Positions 17,305 to 28,222 are shown, counted from the first letter of the stretch. The stretch: 64,000 bases of DNA from CADCWN01 sp046328475 (GCA_046328475.1 JAXLWN010000030.1:1-64000), one strand, 5' to 3'. Notes: generated by a model from the sequence alone, not told the origin. Numbers and translations are program-made.

Positions 17305-18288
17305 TCTCAGCGGGGGCGCGGGTTGTGGCCCGCGCTGGCAAATGTCGCGATACGGCAGGCCAGCCTTTGATCATCTCGCCTATTGCGTCGCGTCGATTGA
17401 CCGCGCCGTCGGCTTCGATGACAAAAATATACACGCCATTCGCTGGTATGCGAATCCCAACACTTCCGTTGAATGCGCCGATCTCGTTCGCGGAGAGATC
17501 GACCAACTGTCCCTGCGTGTTGAGTAGCTTGACGATGAAGTTCCTCTTCCCGTCGTGGCTGAGGTTACGCGCAGCGAACCTGAATTGGCGGTAAAGAATT
17601 GAGTGATCTGTGCTATCGCCCCTCGAACTTCTGCGGCGGTGAGACGTTCTGCCCGAATTCGGCTGGGCCGGGCTGGAGCGCGTCGTTGTCCCACGCCCGG
17701 ACGACTGCACGTTGAAGGTGTAGGTGCCCGCCGAGGGCACACGGATCGCGGTGGTCGATCGAAGCACGATCTCGTTCGAGAGAAGTTCGACCAGTTTGGC
17801 ATCCTTGTCGAGCATCCGTACAATGAAATTCGACGACCCCGTGTATTGCAAGCGGAAGAAGGTCAGCCCGGCCTTTAGTTCGAGGGTCGGCGCTTGTGTT
17901 CCCCGCCCAGTTAGTGCTGCGGCATGGCAGCGGGGAGCAGGCGGCCAGGCGGGATCGGCGTGCTGGTTGGAGCGCGAGTGGGAGTAGGCGGGACTGGCGT
18001 ATTCGTGGGTCGTGCGGTGCTGGTCGGTGCCGGAGTGTCGGTCGGGCGAACGGTCGCGGTCGCGGTCGGTGCGATGCTGGCCGTAGCGCTGGCCGTGGCA
18101 CTGGCCGTTGGGGCCGCGCTGGTGACGGTGCTGGTAGGAGCCTGCGTGGCGACGGCAACCGTCAAGGGCATTTGTGGCTGTAGCGGGTGGCGAGGTAGGG
18201 GTGGTTGAGCGGGAGGCGAGCATGGGCAGGATGAGCAGCAGGCTGATCAGGAACGGGGCGTACCTTCTCGCAAGAGCCTCCTTCGCAT
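17291..18288 (-). pseudogene. Secreted protein with Thr/Pro linker and two similar beta domains, several frameshifts
   Basis: Joined frames give about 320 residues: a signal sequence (FLISLLLILPMLAS), a long Thr/Pro/Ala linker (PTSTARPTNTPVPPTPTR and similar), then two related domains. These share an unusual core: SNFIVRMLDKDAKLVELLSNEI in the first and RNFIVKLLNTQGQLVDLSANEI in the second, each followed by IRVPSAGTYTF or IRIPANGVYIF. The pattern resembles bacterial pre-peptidase or CARDB-like beta domains, but I do not recognise the family. At least four one-base frameshifts separate the pieces. The start near 18288 is approximate. It is convergent with the VPS10-like gene and slightly overlaps its end. 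Confidence 0.55.
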
Positions 18289-18576
18289 GACAACAACACC
18301 GATTGATGCTAACACATCAGTAAAGAAGACGAGGGAGTTCGCTGCCAACTGCGCCGCACTTATGTGCAGAACCTTATGAATTCGCAGGGGAGGGGAGGGG
18401 CCTCCGGGTGTCGTTCTGAGCAAGGCGAAGGATCCGTCCTTGTCTTGTCGATGCTCGTGCCTGGTTTCGTTGCAACTGGCCGTGACCAGGCAACTTGCGC
18501 CCGTTCCGCCGCTACGGCATAGTAGCGCCCATCATCGGCGGGTGGGCGGCATTATGCTGCGTGGAAGGGATGGCGC
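18289..18576. other. Spacer with a dispersed repeat
   Basis: No gene is seen. At 18410-18436 lies a copy of a short dispersed element of the CTGAGC...GCGAAGGATC type; related copies occur at 24578-24611 and 60596-60620. Confidence 0.5.
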
Positions 18577-19638
18577 ATGGCGACATACGCGATGTACGAG
18601 ACGATGCACCGGCAGCCGGACGATGTGCGGCACTTGCTCGACACCGGCTGGCCCGCTGCGGAGGAGGCCGCCGCGCGCCTGAGCGACGCCCCGCGCATCT
18701 TCGTCGTCGGGATCGGCACCAGCTTCCACGCCGCCCAGGTCGGCGAGGCGCTGCTGCGCGCCGCCGGGAGCGAGGCGTATGCCGTCGGCTCGTTCGACTT
18801 CGTCACCTATCCGCCGGTGCTGCGCCCCGGCGACGCCGTGATCGTGATGGCCCATCGCGGCACCAAGACCTACTCGGCCCGCGCGGTCGAACTGGCGCAG
18901 GCGGCCGACGTGACCTGCATCGGCATCTCCGGGCAGGACTCGAAGTTCGCCGATAGCGGGGCCGATCTGGTTCTGCGCACGACCGCGCAGGAGCGCTCGG
19001 CCGCCTTCACCGCCAGCCACCTCGGCGCGATGACCGTGCTGGCGCAGGTCGCGACCGCGCTGGCCGAGCGGCGCGGGCTGGCGGTCGCGGCGGAGTGGCG
19101 CGAGGCGCTGGCCGCGCTCCCGGCGCAGATCGAGGAGGTGCTGGGCCGCGAGGCGGAGGTGCAGCAGATCGCCGATACGATCGTCGCGGCCGGGCGGCGC
19201 GTCTACGTGATCGGGGCAGGGCCGAGCGCCGTCACCGCGACCGAGGCGTCGCTGAAGGCGCGCGAGACGGCCTACATCACGATCGATGGGATGAGCCTGG
19301 AGCAGTTCCTGCACGGCCCGATCGTCACGGTCAACGAGAACGACCAGATCATCGTAATCGCCGCCGATGGCCCGGCGATGCCGCGCCTGAAGGAGATCTG
19401 CGCCGCGCTGCGGATCATCGGCTCGCCGATGTGGGTCGTTGGCCGCGAGGTCCCCTCGGCCGTCTTCTCCACCCACTTCGAGTTGCCCGCCACGCCCGAG
19501 CCGATCGCGCCGCTCCTCAACGTCGTGCCGGTGCAACTGCTCGCCTACTACTTCGCACTGGCCAAGGGGACAAATCCCGATACGTTCCGCCGGGATGACC
19601 AGAAGTATCTGGCGGCGTTCACCAGCCTGGCGTTGTGA
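18577..19638 (+). CDS. Double SIS domain sugar isomerase (GlmS isomerase-like)
   Basis: 353 residues with two SIS domains (about 25-165 and 190-340). IFVVGIGTSFHAAQVGEALL and VIVMAHRGTKTYSARAVELA form the first sugar-phosphate site; VYVIGAGPSAVTATEASLKARETAYI and SLEQFLHGP form the second. TEASLKxRE and EQFxHGP are hallmarks of the isomerase half of glucosamine-6-phosphate synthase. No glutaminase domain is present, so it probably isomerises or deaminates an amino-sugar phosphate in the cytosol (AgaS/GlmS-like). The start follows GGAAGGG. It is followed on the same strand by an acyl-CoA dehydrogenase, after a spacer with tandem repeats. Confidence 0.85.
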   Translation: MATYAMYETMHRQPDDVRHLLDTGWPAAEEAAARLSDAPRIFVVGIGTSFHAAQVGEALLRAAGSEAYAVGSFDFVTYPPVLRPGDAVIVMAHRGTKTYSARAVELAQAADVTCIGISGQDSKFADSGADLVLRTTAQERSAAFTASHLGAMTVLAQVATALAERRGLAVAAEWREALAALPAQIEEVLGREAEVQQIADTIVAAGRRVYVIGAGPSAVTATEASLKARETAYITIDGMSLEQFLHGPIVTVNENDQIIVIAADGPAMPRLKEICAALRIIGSPMWVVGREVPSAVFSTHFELPATPEPIAPLLNVVPVQLLAYYFALAKGTNPDTFRRDDQKYLAAFTSLAL

Positions 19639-19640
19639 TC

Positions 19641-19674
19641 GAACGGGCGAAGGGGCGAACGGGCGAACGGGCGA
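19641..19674 (+). repeat. 8-bp tandem repeat (unit GAACGGGC)
   Basis: Four units of GAACGGGC with one variant begin one base after the SIS gene stop. Confidence 0.8.
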
Positions 19675-19716
19675 CATCTTTCGTGTAGGCCATTGCTCTT
19701 CGGAACGAGATTCCCC

Positions 19717-19744
19717 ACTCACGACTCACGACTCACGACTCACG
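19717..19744 (+). repeat. 7-bp tandem repeat (unit ACTCACG)
   Basis: Four exact units of ACTCACG lie just before the AGGAGG of the acyl-CoA dehydrogenase gene. Confidence 0.9.
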
Positions 19745-19762
19745 TCTCGTCAGGAGGCCACC

Positions 19763-20965
<1,203 letters not shown>

Positions 20966-20997
20966 CGAGTCGTCAGTCGTCGGTCGTCAGTCGTCAG
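20966..20997 (+). repeat. 7-bp tandem repeat (unit GTCGTCA)
   Basis: Four units of GTCGTCA and variants fill the whole spacer between the dehydrogenase stop and the AGGAGG of the KOW gene. Here the array is the intergenic region. Confidence 0.9.
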
Positions 20998-21006
20998 GAG
21001 GTGGGC

Positions 21007-21212
21007 GTGGCGAGTGACTTTGTGCCGGGACTGCGGGTGAAGGTTGCCGATGGGCCGTTCCGTGACTTCCTTGGTACGGTCGTGGAAGTTGAGGCCGAAC
21101 GGAGGGTGGTGAGGATCGCCGTGCGTTCTTTGGTCGCGATATTGTTCTCGACCTCGACTTTTCGCGTGTCGTGCCGGTGACAACTCTGGCAGGGATGGTT
21201 TCACCTATCTGA
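21007..21212 (+). CDS. Small KOW-domain protein (NusG C-terminal domain-like), one frameshift
   Basis: About 68 residues. VPGLRVKVADGPFRDFLGTVVEVEAERRVVRIAV is a clear KOW motif as in the C-terminal domain of NusG; after a one-base shift near 21130 the frame continues FFGRDIVLDLDFSRVVPV, which completes the fold. No N-terminal NGN domain is encoded. NusG KOW domains bind Rho or ribosomal protein S10; a stand-alone copy could mimic that, or simply bind RNA. The start is GTG at 21007 with AGGAGGTG upstream. It follows the dehydrogenase gene by 41 bases. Confidence 0.65.
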
Positions 21213-21283
21213 TCGATGACGTAGGCCGCACGTTCCTCTGCGGCTGTGTGGCCATCATGCTTGCGCCGTTGAGTGTGACCAGG

Positions 21284-21808
21284 ATGCCCACGAACGCTGC
21301 GCACAACAGATCTGGCAGATAGCCGAAGTGGTTTTCGTGGACCCTTTGTGTCGCTCTGCTCCTGCAACGCGTGATCCCGATGTCGCTGCCGCGCGCCTAT
21401 GGTCTGGCCTGGATCATTGGAGGCGGGGTGCTCGCTGTGATCGGTGTGGCGATCATCGCTTGGTCGGCAGGAGTTGGCTCGGCGGGCAACCGACCGATCC
21501 CGGCCATCCGACGACCAACATCGTGACCTCGGGCGTCTACTCGCTGTCGAGGAATCCGCTTTACCTCGGGGCGACCTGTTTCCTCGCAGGCGCGGCGCTT
21601 GCGTTCAACCTGCCCTGGGTGCTTGATCCTGTTGCTGCCAAGCCTTGTCCTGTGCCACTTCGTGCTGATCGCGCCGGAAGAGCGCTACCTGGCCGCCAGG
21701 TTCGGCGATGAGTATCGCGAGTACGCCCACACGGTCAATCGCTGGCTCGGACGTGGCCGCAAACGTGCCGTGCCCGCCGCTGGGCATGACACAGGCGGCG
21801 GGCGATAG
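21284..21808 (+). pseudogene. Isoprenylcysteine carboxyl methyltransferase-like protein, frameshifted
   Basis: Pieces of a membrane methyltransferase (ICMT/PEMT family) appear in three frames. They include a hydrophobic YGLAWIIGGGVLAVIGVAII, the SAM-binding signature TNIVTSGVYSLSRNPLYLG, a second membrane helix LILLLPSLVLCHFVLIAPEE and the closing RYLAARFGDEYREYAHTVNRW. The NPLYLG and late E-R-x-L residues are the family's active-site marks. Repairing about three one-base gaps would restore about 170 residues. The start is approximate. Confidence 0.65.
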
Positions 21809-21858
21809 GCGAGTGGATCGAGGCGGCGGAGCGCGCATCGCGCTCGGGCCTCTCTTCT

Positions 21859-21897
21859 CTGACGACTGGCGACTGACGCCTGACGACTCACGACTAC
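21859..21897 (+). repeat. 7-bp tandem repeat (unit GACTGAC)
   Basis: Five or six degenerate units of GACTGAC / GACTCAC. The stop of the VanW gene (complement of 21894-21896) lies in the array. Confidence 0.85.
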
Positions 21898-24217
21898 GGG
21901 ACTGGCTCGCTCGCGGGAACGCCCACCTGCGTCACGTTGCGCGCGGGGACGTAGCTGCTGCGGAAGGTGACGTCGCGCAGGACGTTGCCCGCGCCGTCGC
22001 GGACGACGATGTGGTTGGCGGCGTCGAAGCCATCCTCCGCGTGCTCCACCAGGAGCGTTTGTCCGGCGGGCAGATCGTGGGTCTTCTCGTAGACCATGGT
22101 CCGGTCGGCCGGGCGAGGGTTGGTGATCACCGGCGGGTCGATCTGCACCTGCCAGCCGGGATCCTTCCCGTGCACAGCGACGTAGACCCGGCCATTCTTC
22201 GGCACCGCCTCGATCGCCAGCCAGTTGCCGGTGGTGTTGCGGAACTTGAAGTCGACCTTCGACTGGTCGTCCACGGTCGCGTCGAGCCCTGGAGACCGGA
22301 GGGGGGCAGGCCGTAGTTGGGGATCCAGTAGAGGTGCCAGTTGCGCTCCTCGACCGGCAGCCCGATGTGGTAGATCGGCTGGAAGAGGGTGGTCGCGACC
22401 TGGCAGATGCCGCCGCCGACCGAGCTGACCGTCTGCGCCTGACCGTTGGCGATGGCGATGCCGTAGGCCGCCTGGTAGCCATTCTCCACGGTCTGCGCGC
22501 CGACCGTCTCGTTGAACGAGAAGAGGCCGTCGGGCGGGATGAGCGCGCCGTTCAGCCGCTCCAGCGCCAGTTCGACGTTGTGCTTGCGGGAGGCGATCGA
22601 GTAGCTGTAGTCGGTGTCGCCGTATTGGAGCCGCTCGCCGATGACGATGCCCGCCGCCGCCGCGCCGTCGATCTTCGGCTTCACCGCCGTGACGACCGGG
22701 GCGAGCGTGCCGGTCGCGCCGAGGATCGCCGTCGCCAGCGCCTGCGCGGTCGGGTCGATCTCGACCTTGCGCCCGTCTTCCGGGGGCACGGTCGTCTGCA
22801 CGGCACCGTTGAGCCAGCGGAATTGCGCATCGCGCGGGTCCTTGTCGATGCCATCGGCGAGATTGCCCGCCAGCACCTTCGCCTTCGCCGGATCGACGCT
22901 GATGCGCGCCTTCTCGGTGCCGTTCGGCGTATTCTCGATCTGCAGCAGCGGCAGGATGTCGCCCCGGTAGAGGGTGAAGGTGTATTCCTGGTGGGTGACG
23001 ACAAGCGGCGTGTTGAGCATCGCGTCGAGCCGCTTGAAGGTCGGCTCCAGGTCGGCGGCGGTGACGCCGGGGGGCTGCGGCTTCATCAGCAGCGCCACGG
23101 TGGGGGCGCTGCCCGACGCGGCGGTGATGCCGAGCAATGCTTGCTCGATCCCGGCCAGCGTCGCCGACTCGTCGAGGATCGACCCGGCGCGGTCCGGCTC
23201 GATGGAGAAGCGGCCGTCGTTGCCCTGCACGATCCGGGCGTTGCTCGGCGGCGCGGCGACCTGGCCCGCCATGCCCTGGAGTGTCGGGCGGAAGGTCGCG
23301 GTGTCGATGGTCAGCACCAGGCGACCGCCATCCTCGCGGTAGCCGAGCGCCGCGCCGAGTTGATCGGTGCCGAGGTTCCAGCGCTGCCCGTTGTGCTCCA
23401 GCGCTAGCGGCCGGGCGACGATCGCCTGCGCTTGCGGCAGCAGCGTGCCCAATTGTGCCGCCGTGATCGCGGCGGGCACCGGTTCCATCCCGAGCGTGAC
23501 TGGTCCGGCTTCGAGGCGCGAGGCGCGGTCGAGGATCGCCTCGCGGGTGGGGTCGGGGGAGATGCCGAGCCCCGCCTTGTCGGGCGCGATCGTCAGTTGG
23601 CCGGTGGTGGTGGTGAAGGCGGCGTTGGTCGGTGGGGTGGTTGCGGTGTCGGCCCAGGCGCGCAGGCGTTGGACCAGCAAGTTGTCGTCCAGCGCGGCGG
23701 GGAGGGTCAGATTGGCGGCGCGACTGCCGGGGAGCAGCGCCGCGAAGCCGCCGGTGAAGCGCTCCCAGCGGCTGTTGCCCCGGTGGGTCGCCAGCGCCCG
23801 CTCGACCGCCGTGGCGTAGTCGAAGGTCAGGCCGAACTCGTCGGGCGCGACCGACCAGGAGTGCCCGCCCTGCGGGGTGACGAACTGGAGCGGCTGCGCG
23901 GCGTAGTATTGCGCCGCGCCGCTGAGCCGGGCGATCGCCTCCTCGCGCGTCAGGCCGTCGAGCGCCACCCCGGCCACGCTGACACCGGGGAAGATCTTGC
24001 CGTTGTACTGGCTGGCGTAGACGGGCGAGGTGGCGAGTGCGGCGGGAGCCAGGAGCGCGGCGAAGCCGCCGAGCGCGGCCCAGCGGAGCGCGTCGCGCCG
24101 CGACAGGCGGCGGATGCCGCTGAACTGGGGTGCCTGCGCCGGTGGGGGGGGCGTGAGCGTGGTCGTTTCGGCGGTCGCGGCGTTGGGATCGGTCGTCGGT
24201 TCGGTGGTCGCGGTCAT
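21894..24217 (-). CDS. VanW family exported protein with PG_binding_4 domains, one frameshift
   Basis: About 773 residues. The N-terminus has a twin-arginine signal (LSRRDALRWAALGGFAALLA). Repeated PG_binding_4 domains follow, recognised by FPGVSVAGVALDGLTREEAIARL and TIAPDKAGLGISPD. Then come a VanW domain (about residues 560 to 690: PDGLFSFNETVGAQTVENGYQ, SVGGGICQVATTLFQ, GLPVEERNWH) and a short beta-rich tail. VanW proteins are cell-wall associated; the family was named from vancomycin clusters but its chemistry is unknown. One base is missing near 22292, inside LPPSGL. The start ATG has GGAG five bases upstream. No resistance genes adjoin. Confidence 0.85.
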
Positions 24218-24487
24218 CGTACTCCGCGTGATGTCGTGGGGGTGCCGATCTGGGCGAGGGGAGCGTGGCGAACGCCGGGGTGGGACGTTGCTTGCTGGAT
24301 CGACTCGCTCTGCCGCAATCGGCAAACCATTCTGTTCGTCGGGCGGCGATTGCCTGCACTTAAGGAAGGATAGCCGCCCGCTGCCGAGTATACCAGGGGT
24401 ACCGTAGGTTGGCAGCGGCTTCCTCATTGACGCTGGGCACTACCTCCACTCGTTAGAACGTCGGCGCGGCGGAATCGTAACGGGGCG

Positions 24488-24537
24488 GTCGGGTAGTCGG
24501 GTAGTCGTCAGTGCGTTCGTGCGTTCGTGCGTTCGTG
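24488..24537 (+). repeat. 8-bp tandem repeats (GTCGGGTA and GTGCGTTC units)
   Basis: Two and a half GTCGGGTA units are followed directly by three GTGCGTTC units. Confidence 0.85.
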
Positions 24538-24618
24538 ATGAGTGATGAGAGGGGGGTGGGGGTGGCCTGCGGGGGGCATTCTGACCCTGAGCAGAGCGAA
24601 GGGGAAGAATCGGTCCCC

Positions 24619-24681
24619 CTCGTTACTCGTTACTCGTTGCTTGTTGCTCTCCTGGCGACTGACGACTGACGACTGACGACT
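24619..24681 (+). repeat. 7-bp tandem repeats (CGTTACT and GACTGAC units)
   Basis: CGTTACT units degenerating to CGTTGCT and TGTTGCT (24619-24645), then four GACTGAC units (24654-24681). Confidence 0.85.
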
Positions 24682-24804
24682 CTCGCCACACTCCTCTCTC
24701 CACTCTCTTCTCTCCTCACTCCTCGTCCCAGGCGCGCTCCGCGTTGCGGTGAGAACGGGTACAATGGTGGCCTGTGGAAAGTGAATCGTGGGAGGGGTGT
24801 GTCG

Positions 24805-26025
24805 ATGTCGGTTTCGATCGATTTCAGTGATCCGGTGATTCAGGCTGATCCCTATGCGATCTATGCGGGGCTGCGGCGCGATAACCCGGTGGTGTGGAAC
24901 GAGCGGACCTGGCTGGCTAGCCGGTATAGCGACATTACGACGTTGCTGAGCGATCCGCGGATGTCGTCGGCGCGAACGGATCAGACGTTCGCGGTCCTGC
25001 CGCCCGAGGTGCAGGAAGAGATGACGCCGATGCGGACGATCATGACCAACCGGATGTTGCTGACCGATCCGCCGAAGCACACACGCCTGAAAAACATCGT
25101 CAATAAGGCGTTCACGCCGCGCATGATCGAGAGTCGCCGGGAGCGGATCGAGCAGATCTGCCACATGTTCCTCGACCGCGTCGCGGAGCAGGGGCGGATG
25201 GATGTGATGGAGGATATCGCCTCGCCGCTGCCGGGGTGGGCGATCGCCGATATCCTGGGGGTGCCGGCCGACGAGCAGGGGTTTTTCACGCGCTGGGCGC
25301 GCGATCAGGTGCGGATCTACGACCGTGCGGGCGTGAGCCCGGCCGATCGCGTCAAGGTGATGCGGCAGGGGCAGCAGAGCATGTTGGAGATGCGCGCCTA
25401 CCTGGAAGGGGTGATCAATGCCCGCCGGGAGGAGCCGCGCGACGATCTGATCAGCGAATTGATCGCGGCCGAGTCGGAGGGGGATCGCCTGAGCCAGGAC
25501 GAGTTGTTCGCGATGTGCGTGGCGCTGCTGGTCGGGGGGAACAACTCGACCGCGCACCTGATCGGCAACGCCGTGCTGACGCTGATCCGGCACCCGGAGG
25601 CGCTGGCGCAGATCCTGGCCGACCCGGCGCTGATTCGCCCGGCGGTCGAGGAGGTGATGCGCTACGAGAGCCCGGTGCAGGCGACGAGCCGGATTATCAA
25701 GGAGGACATGGAGTACAAGGGGCAGCAGTTCAAGGCGGGGCAGGGGATCGTGGTCCTCTTCGGCTCGGCCAACCGCGATCCCGACCAGTTCCCTGATCCC
25801 GACCGCTTCGACATCACCCGCCAGCCGAATCGGCACCTGACCTTCGCGCACGGGCCGCACTTCTGCCTCGGCGCGTCGATCGCGCGCACCGTCTCGCAGG
25901 TCGGCATCCTGGCGACGATCCAGCGCTGCGCCGACATGAAGCTGGTGAACGAGAAGATCGAGTGGCTGGAGGGTTTTGCGTTCCGTGGCCCGAAGTCGCT
26001 GGAGGTGACGTTCCGGGCGGTGTGA
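24805..26025 (+). CDS. Cytochrome P450
   Basis: 406 residues, intact. The ExxR motif is in EEVMRYESP and the heme signature is FAHGPHFCLGASIAR with Cys354 as thiolate ligand. The I-helix reads VGGNNSTAHL (residues 243-252), where most P450s have AGxET/DT: the acidic residue is Asn247 and the conserved Thr is Thr249 after Ser, so proton delivery may differ. It is a soluble class I bacterial enzyme of the CYP107-like group needing ferredoxin and reductase, none encoded nearby. Substrate unknown. The start is the ATG at 24805, after GGGAGGGG at 7 bases; a longer frame upstream lacks a ribosome site. Confidence 0.9.
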   Translation: MSVSIDFSDPVIQADPYAIYAGLRRDNPVVWNERTWLASRYSDITTLLSDPRMSSARTDQTFAVLPPEVQEEMTPMRTIMTNRMLLTDPPKHTRLKNIVNKAFTPRMIESRRERIEQICHMFLDRVAEQGRMDVMEDIASPLPGWAIADILGVPADEQGFFTRWARDQVRIYDRAGVSPADRVKVMRQGQQSMLEMRAYLEGVINARREEPRDDLISELIAAESEGDRLSQDELFAMCVALLVGGNNSTAHLIGNAVLTLIRHPEALAQILADPALIRPAVEEVMRYESPVQATSRIIKEDMEYKGQQFKAGQGIVVLFGSANRDPDQFPDPDRFDITRQPNRHLTFAHGPHFCLGASIARTVSQVGILATIQRCADMKLVNEKIEWLEGFAFRGPKSLEVTFRAV

Positions 26026-26064
26026 TCGCCTGGGGCGCTTGCAGCCACAATTTACGCTGGGTAG

Positions 26065-26098
26065 CGGCTGGTCGGCAAAAATGCCGACCAGCCGTTTT
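26065..26098 (+). terminator. Rho-independent terminator of the P450 gene
   Basis: A perfect 13-bp stem (26065-26077 with 26082-26094) and AAAA loop are followed by TTTT, 40 bases after the P450 stop. Confidence 0.9.
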
Positions 26099-26133
26099 GT
26101 GTAGTGGTTGCTTGGGGTGGGGGTGCCGTTGGA

Positions 26134-26190
26134 TTGAAATCCCGGCTGAAGGCGGCCTGCGGGCCGCCGCAAAGTCCGCCTGCGCGGACT
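26134..26190 (-). repeat. Two-hairpin 3' repeat element, copy 2
   Basis: Read on the minus strand: AGTCCGC-GCAG-GCGGACT hairpin, then a GCGGCC...GGCCGC hairpin, then CAGCCGGGATTTCAA. It starts 12 bases after the anti-sigma stop. The first copy is at 1851-1897; both follow minus-strand stops. Confidence 0.6.
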
Positions 26191-26201
26191 GGAGCTTGGC
26201 G

Positions 26202-27484
26202 CTAGCGGATGGTGAAGGTCCTTTCCTGTGTCACACCAGCTTCGGTCCAGGTGATGCGGATGGTGAGGCCGTCCGCGAGCGCCTGTTGGACCAGGGTGGG
26301 GTCCATGCCTGCGGCGTCGAAGGTGATCGTGCCGCCGTGGCCGGAGAGTTGCCCCGGACCGAATTGGGCGTATGCCTGCGCCGGGACGGGATCGATGACG
26401 TGGGCAGCCAGGACCGTTGGCGGTTCGATCGTCACCCGCACGTTCTGCGCCGTGTCGCCGCCGCGATTGCCCAGCTTGAAGTAATAGTTGAGTTCGAGGT
26501 GATTACTGCGCCCGCCCTGGTGTACCTCACCGCCGACGGCTGGGTCGGCCGGGCCGCTTGATGCGGCTGTCCGGCACCTGTCGCCGTGGGGGACACGCTG
26601 GGGGTCGCGCTACTGGTGGCCCCTGCGATGGCTGGCGCGACGACCACCTGCCCGGCCAGTGTTGCGACGAGTTCGGCCGGGAGATCGCTCGCGGCGATGA
26701 CGATGTAGCCCTCCGAGACCCAGGCCACCATGTTGCCCAGGCGTAGGTTGGGTTGATACGAGATCCAGGCGTCGCGGCCGTTGGCGAGCTGGATGGTGCG
26801 GTCGCCGAGCATGATTTCGTGCTGCGTGGCGAGTGCCGCCGATGGTTCATCCAGCGCGATGAGCAGGGTATGGCCTCCGCCCTGGTAGCGCGCGACTGCG
26901 TGGGTGCGCATGGCGATGGTCGTTGCGGGGAGGGGTGGGGAAGTGGGGAGTAGGCCGACTTCGATGGAGTCGCTCAATTCGGCGGGGGGCTGCGGCAGGT
27001 AGGCGAGCGCCCGGCCGGTCTCCTGTGCGGTCGTGGCGGGGTCTGCCGTGAGGTAGGGCACGGCGCAGTCCGGTGGCAGCACTGGCGCGACGATTGGCGC
27101 GCTGCCCTTCGGCCCTTCCGGGCGATAGACGCGGATCAGGGCCGACGCTGTCGTCGCTGTCCCGGCCACGGCGATGACGAACACGAGCAGCGCGACGGCG
27201 ATCAGCGCGCGGGACCAGGCGGGGCGCGCGGGGAAGGCGAAGTGCTGCCACCAGCGCGGCCGTGCTGGTGGCAACTGCGCCAGGAGGCGCGCTTCGAGGG
27301 CGGCTTGATAACCGGGGCGGGCGGTGCGGAGGTCGGCAAGTTCCCGGTTGAGCAGGGTGGCGGCAGCGAGCAACGCCCGGTGCTCGGGATCGTTCGTCGC
27401 GGTGCCTGGGGTGTCGCCCCGTGTCAGGCGGTCGATGTCGTCGCTCAGGTGGCGCGCTTGCCGCGCCTGGCGGCGTGCGATCAT
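26202..27484 (-). CDS. Membrane-spanning anti-sigma factor, one frameshift
   Basis: About 427 residues. The N-terminal cytoplasmic region (1 to 88: RQARHLSDDIDRLTRG, LLNRELADLR) would bind the sigma factor; one helix follows (about 92-113, SRALIAVALLVFVIAVAG). The extracytoplasmic part has a DUF-like domain (QEIMLGDRTIQL-type beta region, ending VVVAPAIAG), a Thr/Pro linker, and a C-terminal beta domain reached by a frameshift near 26545 (LELNYYFKLGNRGGDTAQNV, then VRVTIEPPTVLAAHV). The sigma stop and this ATG are five bases apart, the usual sigma/anti-sigma arrangement. The signal sensed by the ectodomain is unknown; the last domain looks like a CARDB/DUF11-type beta sandwich. Confidence 0.72.
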
Positions 27485-27488
27485 GGGG

Positions 27489-28031
27489 TTACTCCTCGGC
27501 GAACTGCTGCCGCAGCTTCACGATGGCGCGGTGGACGATCTGGCCGACGTTGGACTCGGAGAGGCGGAGGATGGCGGCGATTTCCCGGTTGGTGAGTCCG
27601 GCGGCGAACTTGAGGCCGAGGACTTCGCGCTCGCGTTCCGCCAACCCCGCGAGGTAGGTGGTGAGACGCTGCCGTTCTTCGCGGCGCAGGGACTCCAGTT
27701 CGGGTGATTCGATCCAGAGGTGGGCGAAATCTTCGGCGGTCGCCAGTGGAGTGTCATGTCGCCGGGAGCGGTAGTGGTCGGTGATTGCGCGGCGTGCGAT
27801 AGAAAAAAGTCAGGCGCGCAGGCGCTCGGGGTCGCGGATTGTGGCGAGTCGGCTCAGCGCCCGTTCGAAGACGTGGGCCGTCAAATCCTCCGCGAGATGG
27901 GGATCACCGACGCGGAAGCGAATGAAGCCGTAGAGTGCGGGAAAGAGGGCGGCGTAGGTGGCGGCGAAGCGCTCGGTAGCTGACTCCTCGGCTGTTCCGC
28001 CCGCTCTCATTTCAACCGCTTGGGGTTGCAT
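27489..28031 (-). CDS. ECF RNA polymerase sigma factor with in-frame TGA at a conserved Trp
   Basis: 180 codons. Region 2 is present: ALFPALYGFIRFRVGDPHLAEDLTAHVFERAL with PERLRA. Codon 74 is TGA, then LFSIARRAITDHYRSRR; in sigma-70 region 2.3/2.4 this position is the near-invariant Trp of WLF.IAR. The frame continues cleanly to region 4 (ERQRLTTYLAGLAERER, EVLGLKFAAGLTNREIAAI, SNVGQIVHRAIVKLRQQF) and a TAA at 27489. TGG to TGA is a single transition. It could be a nonsense mutation, a sequencing error or, least likely, recoding; no other TGA-for-Trp case is seen. Co-transcribed with its anti-sigma factor. Confidence 0.82.
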
Positions 28032-28176
28032 CGCGGCCTCCTCGCTGCCTCCGCCATCGTAGCGCTGCTATTGCTGGAGACGGGGTGGGGGGAAAGTATG
28101 ACACGGCTGGCGATGGATGAGGACGTGAGGGCGTGGGGGGGGGCACGAGCGGCAGATGGGTCAACGCACGGGTTGG

Positions 28177-28198
28177 CCCTCCCCGGATCCGGGGAGGG
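28177..28198 (-). terminator. Perfect 22-base palindrome
   Basis: CCCTCCCCGGATCCGGGGAGGG lies 24 bases past the deacetylase stop and upstream of the sigma gene, so it probably ends the deacetylase transcript. Confidence 0.65.
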
Positions 28199-28222
28199 TT
28201 GTTGTGGTGGTGGCGGGGGCGA

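Larger units (their letters stand above)
24218..24804. other. Repeat-rich spacer upstream of the P450 gene
   Basis: No gene is visible in about 590 bases. It contains four separate tandem arrays (24488-24508, 24509-24537, 24619-24645, 24654-24681), a dispersed CATTCTGA...GCGAAGGGG element (24578-24611) and a -10-like TACAAT at 24760 before the P450 gene. Confidence 0.6.

Noticed and set aside
27489..28031. TGA decoded as Trp genome-wide
   Set aside because: Only one such case is seen; many genes end normally at TGA, and the other in-frame stops are TAA and TAG.
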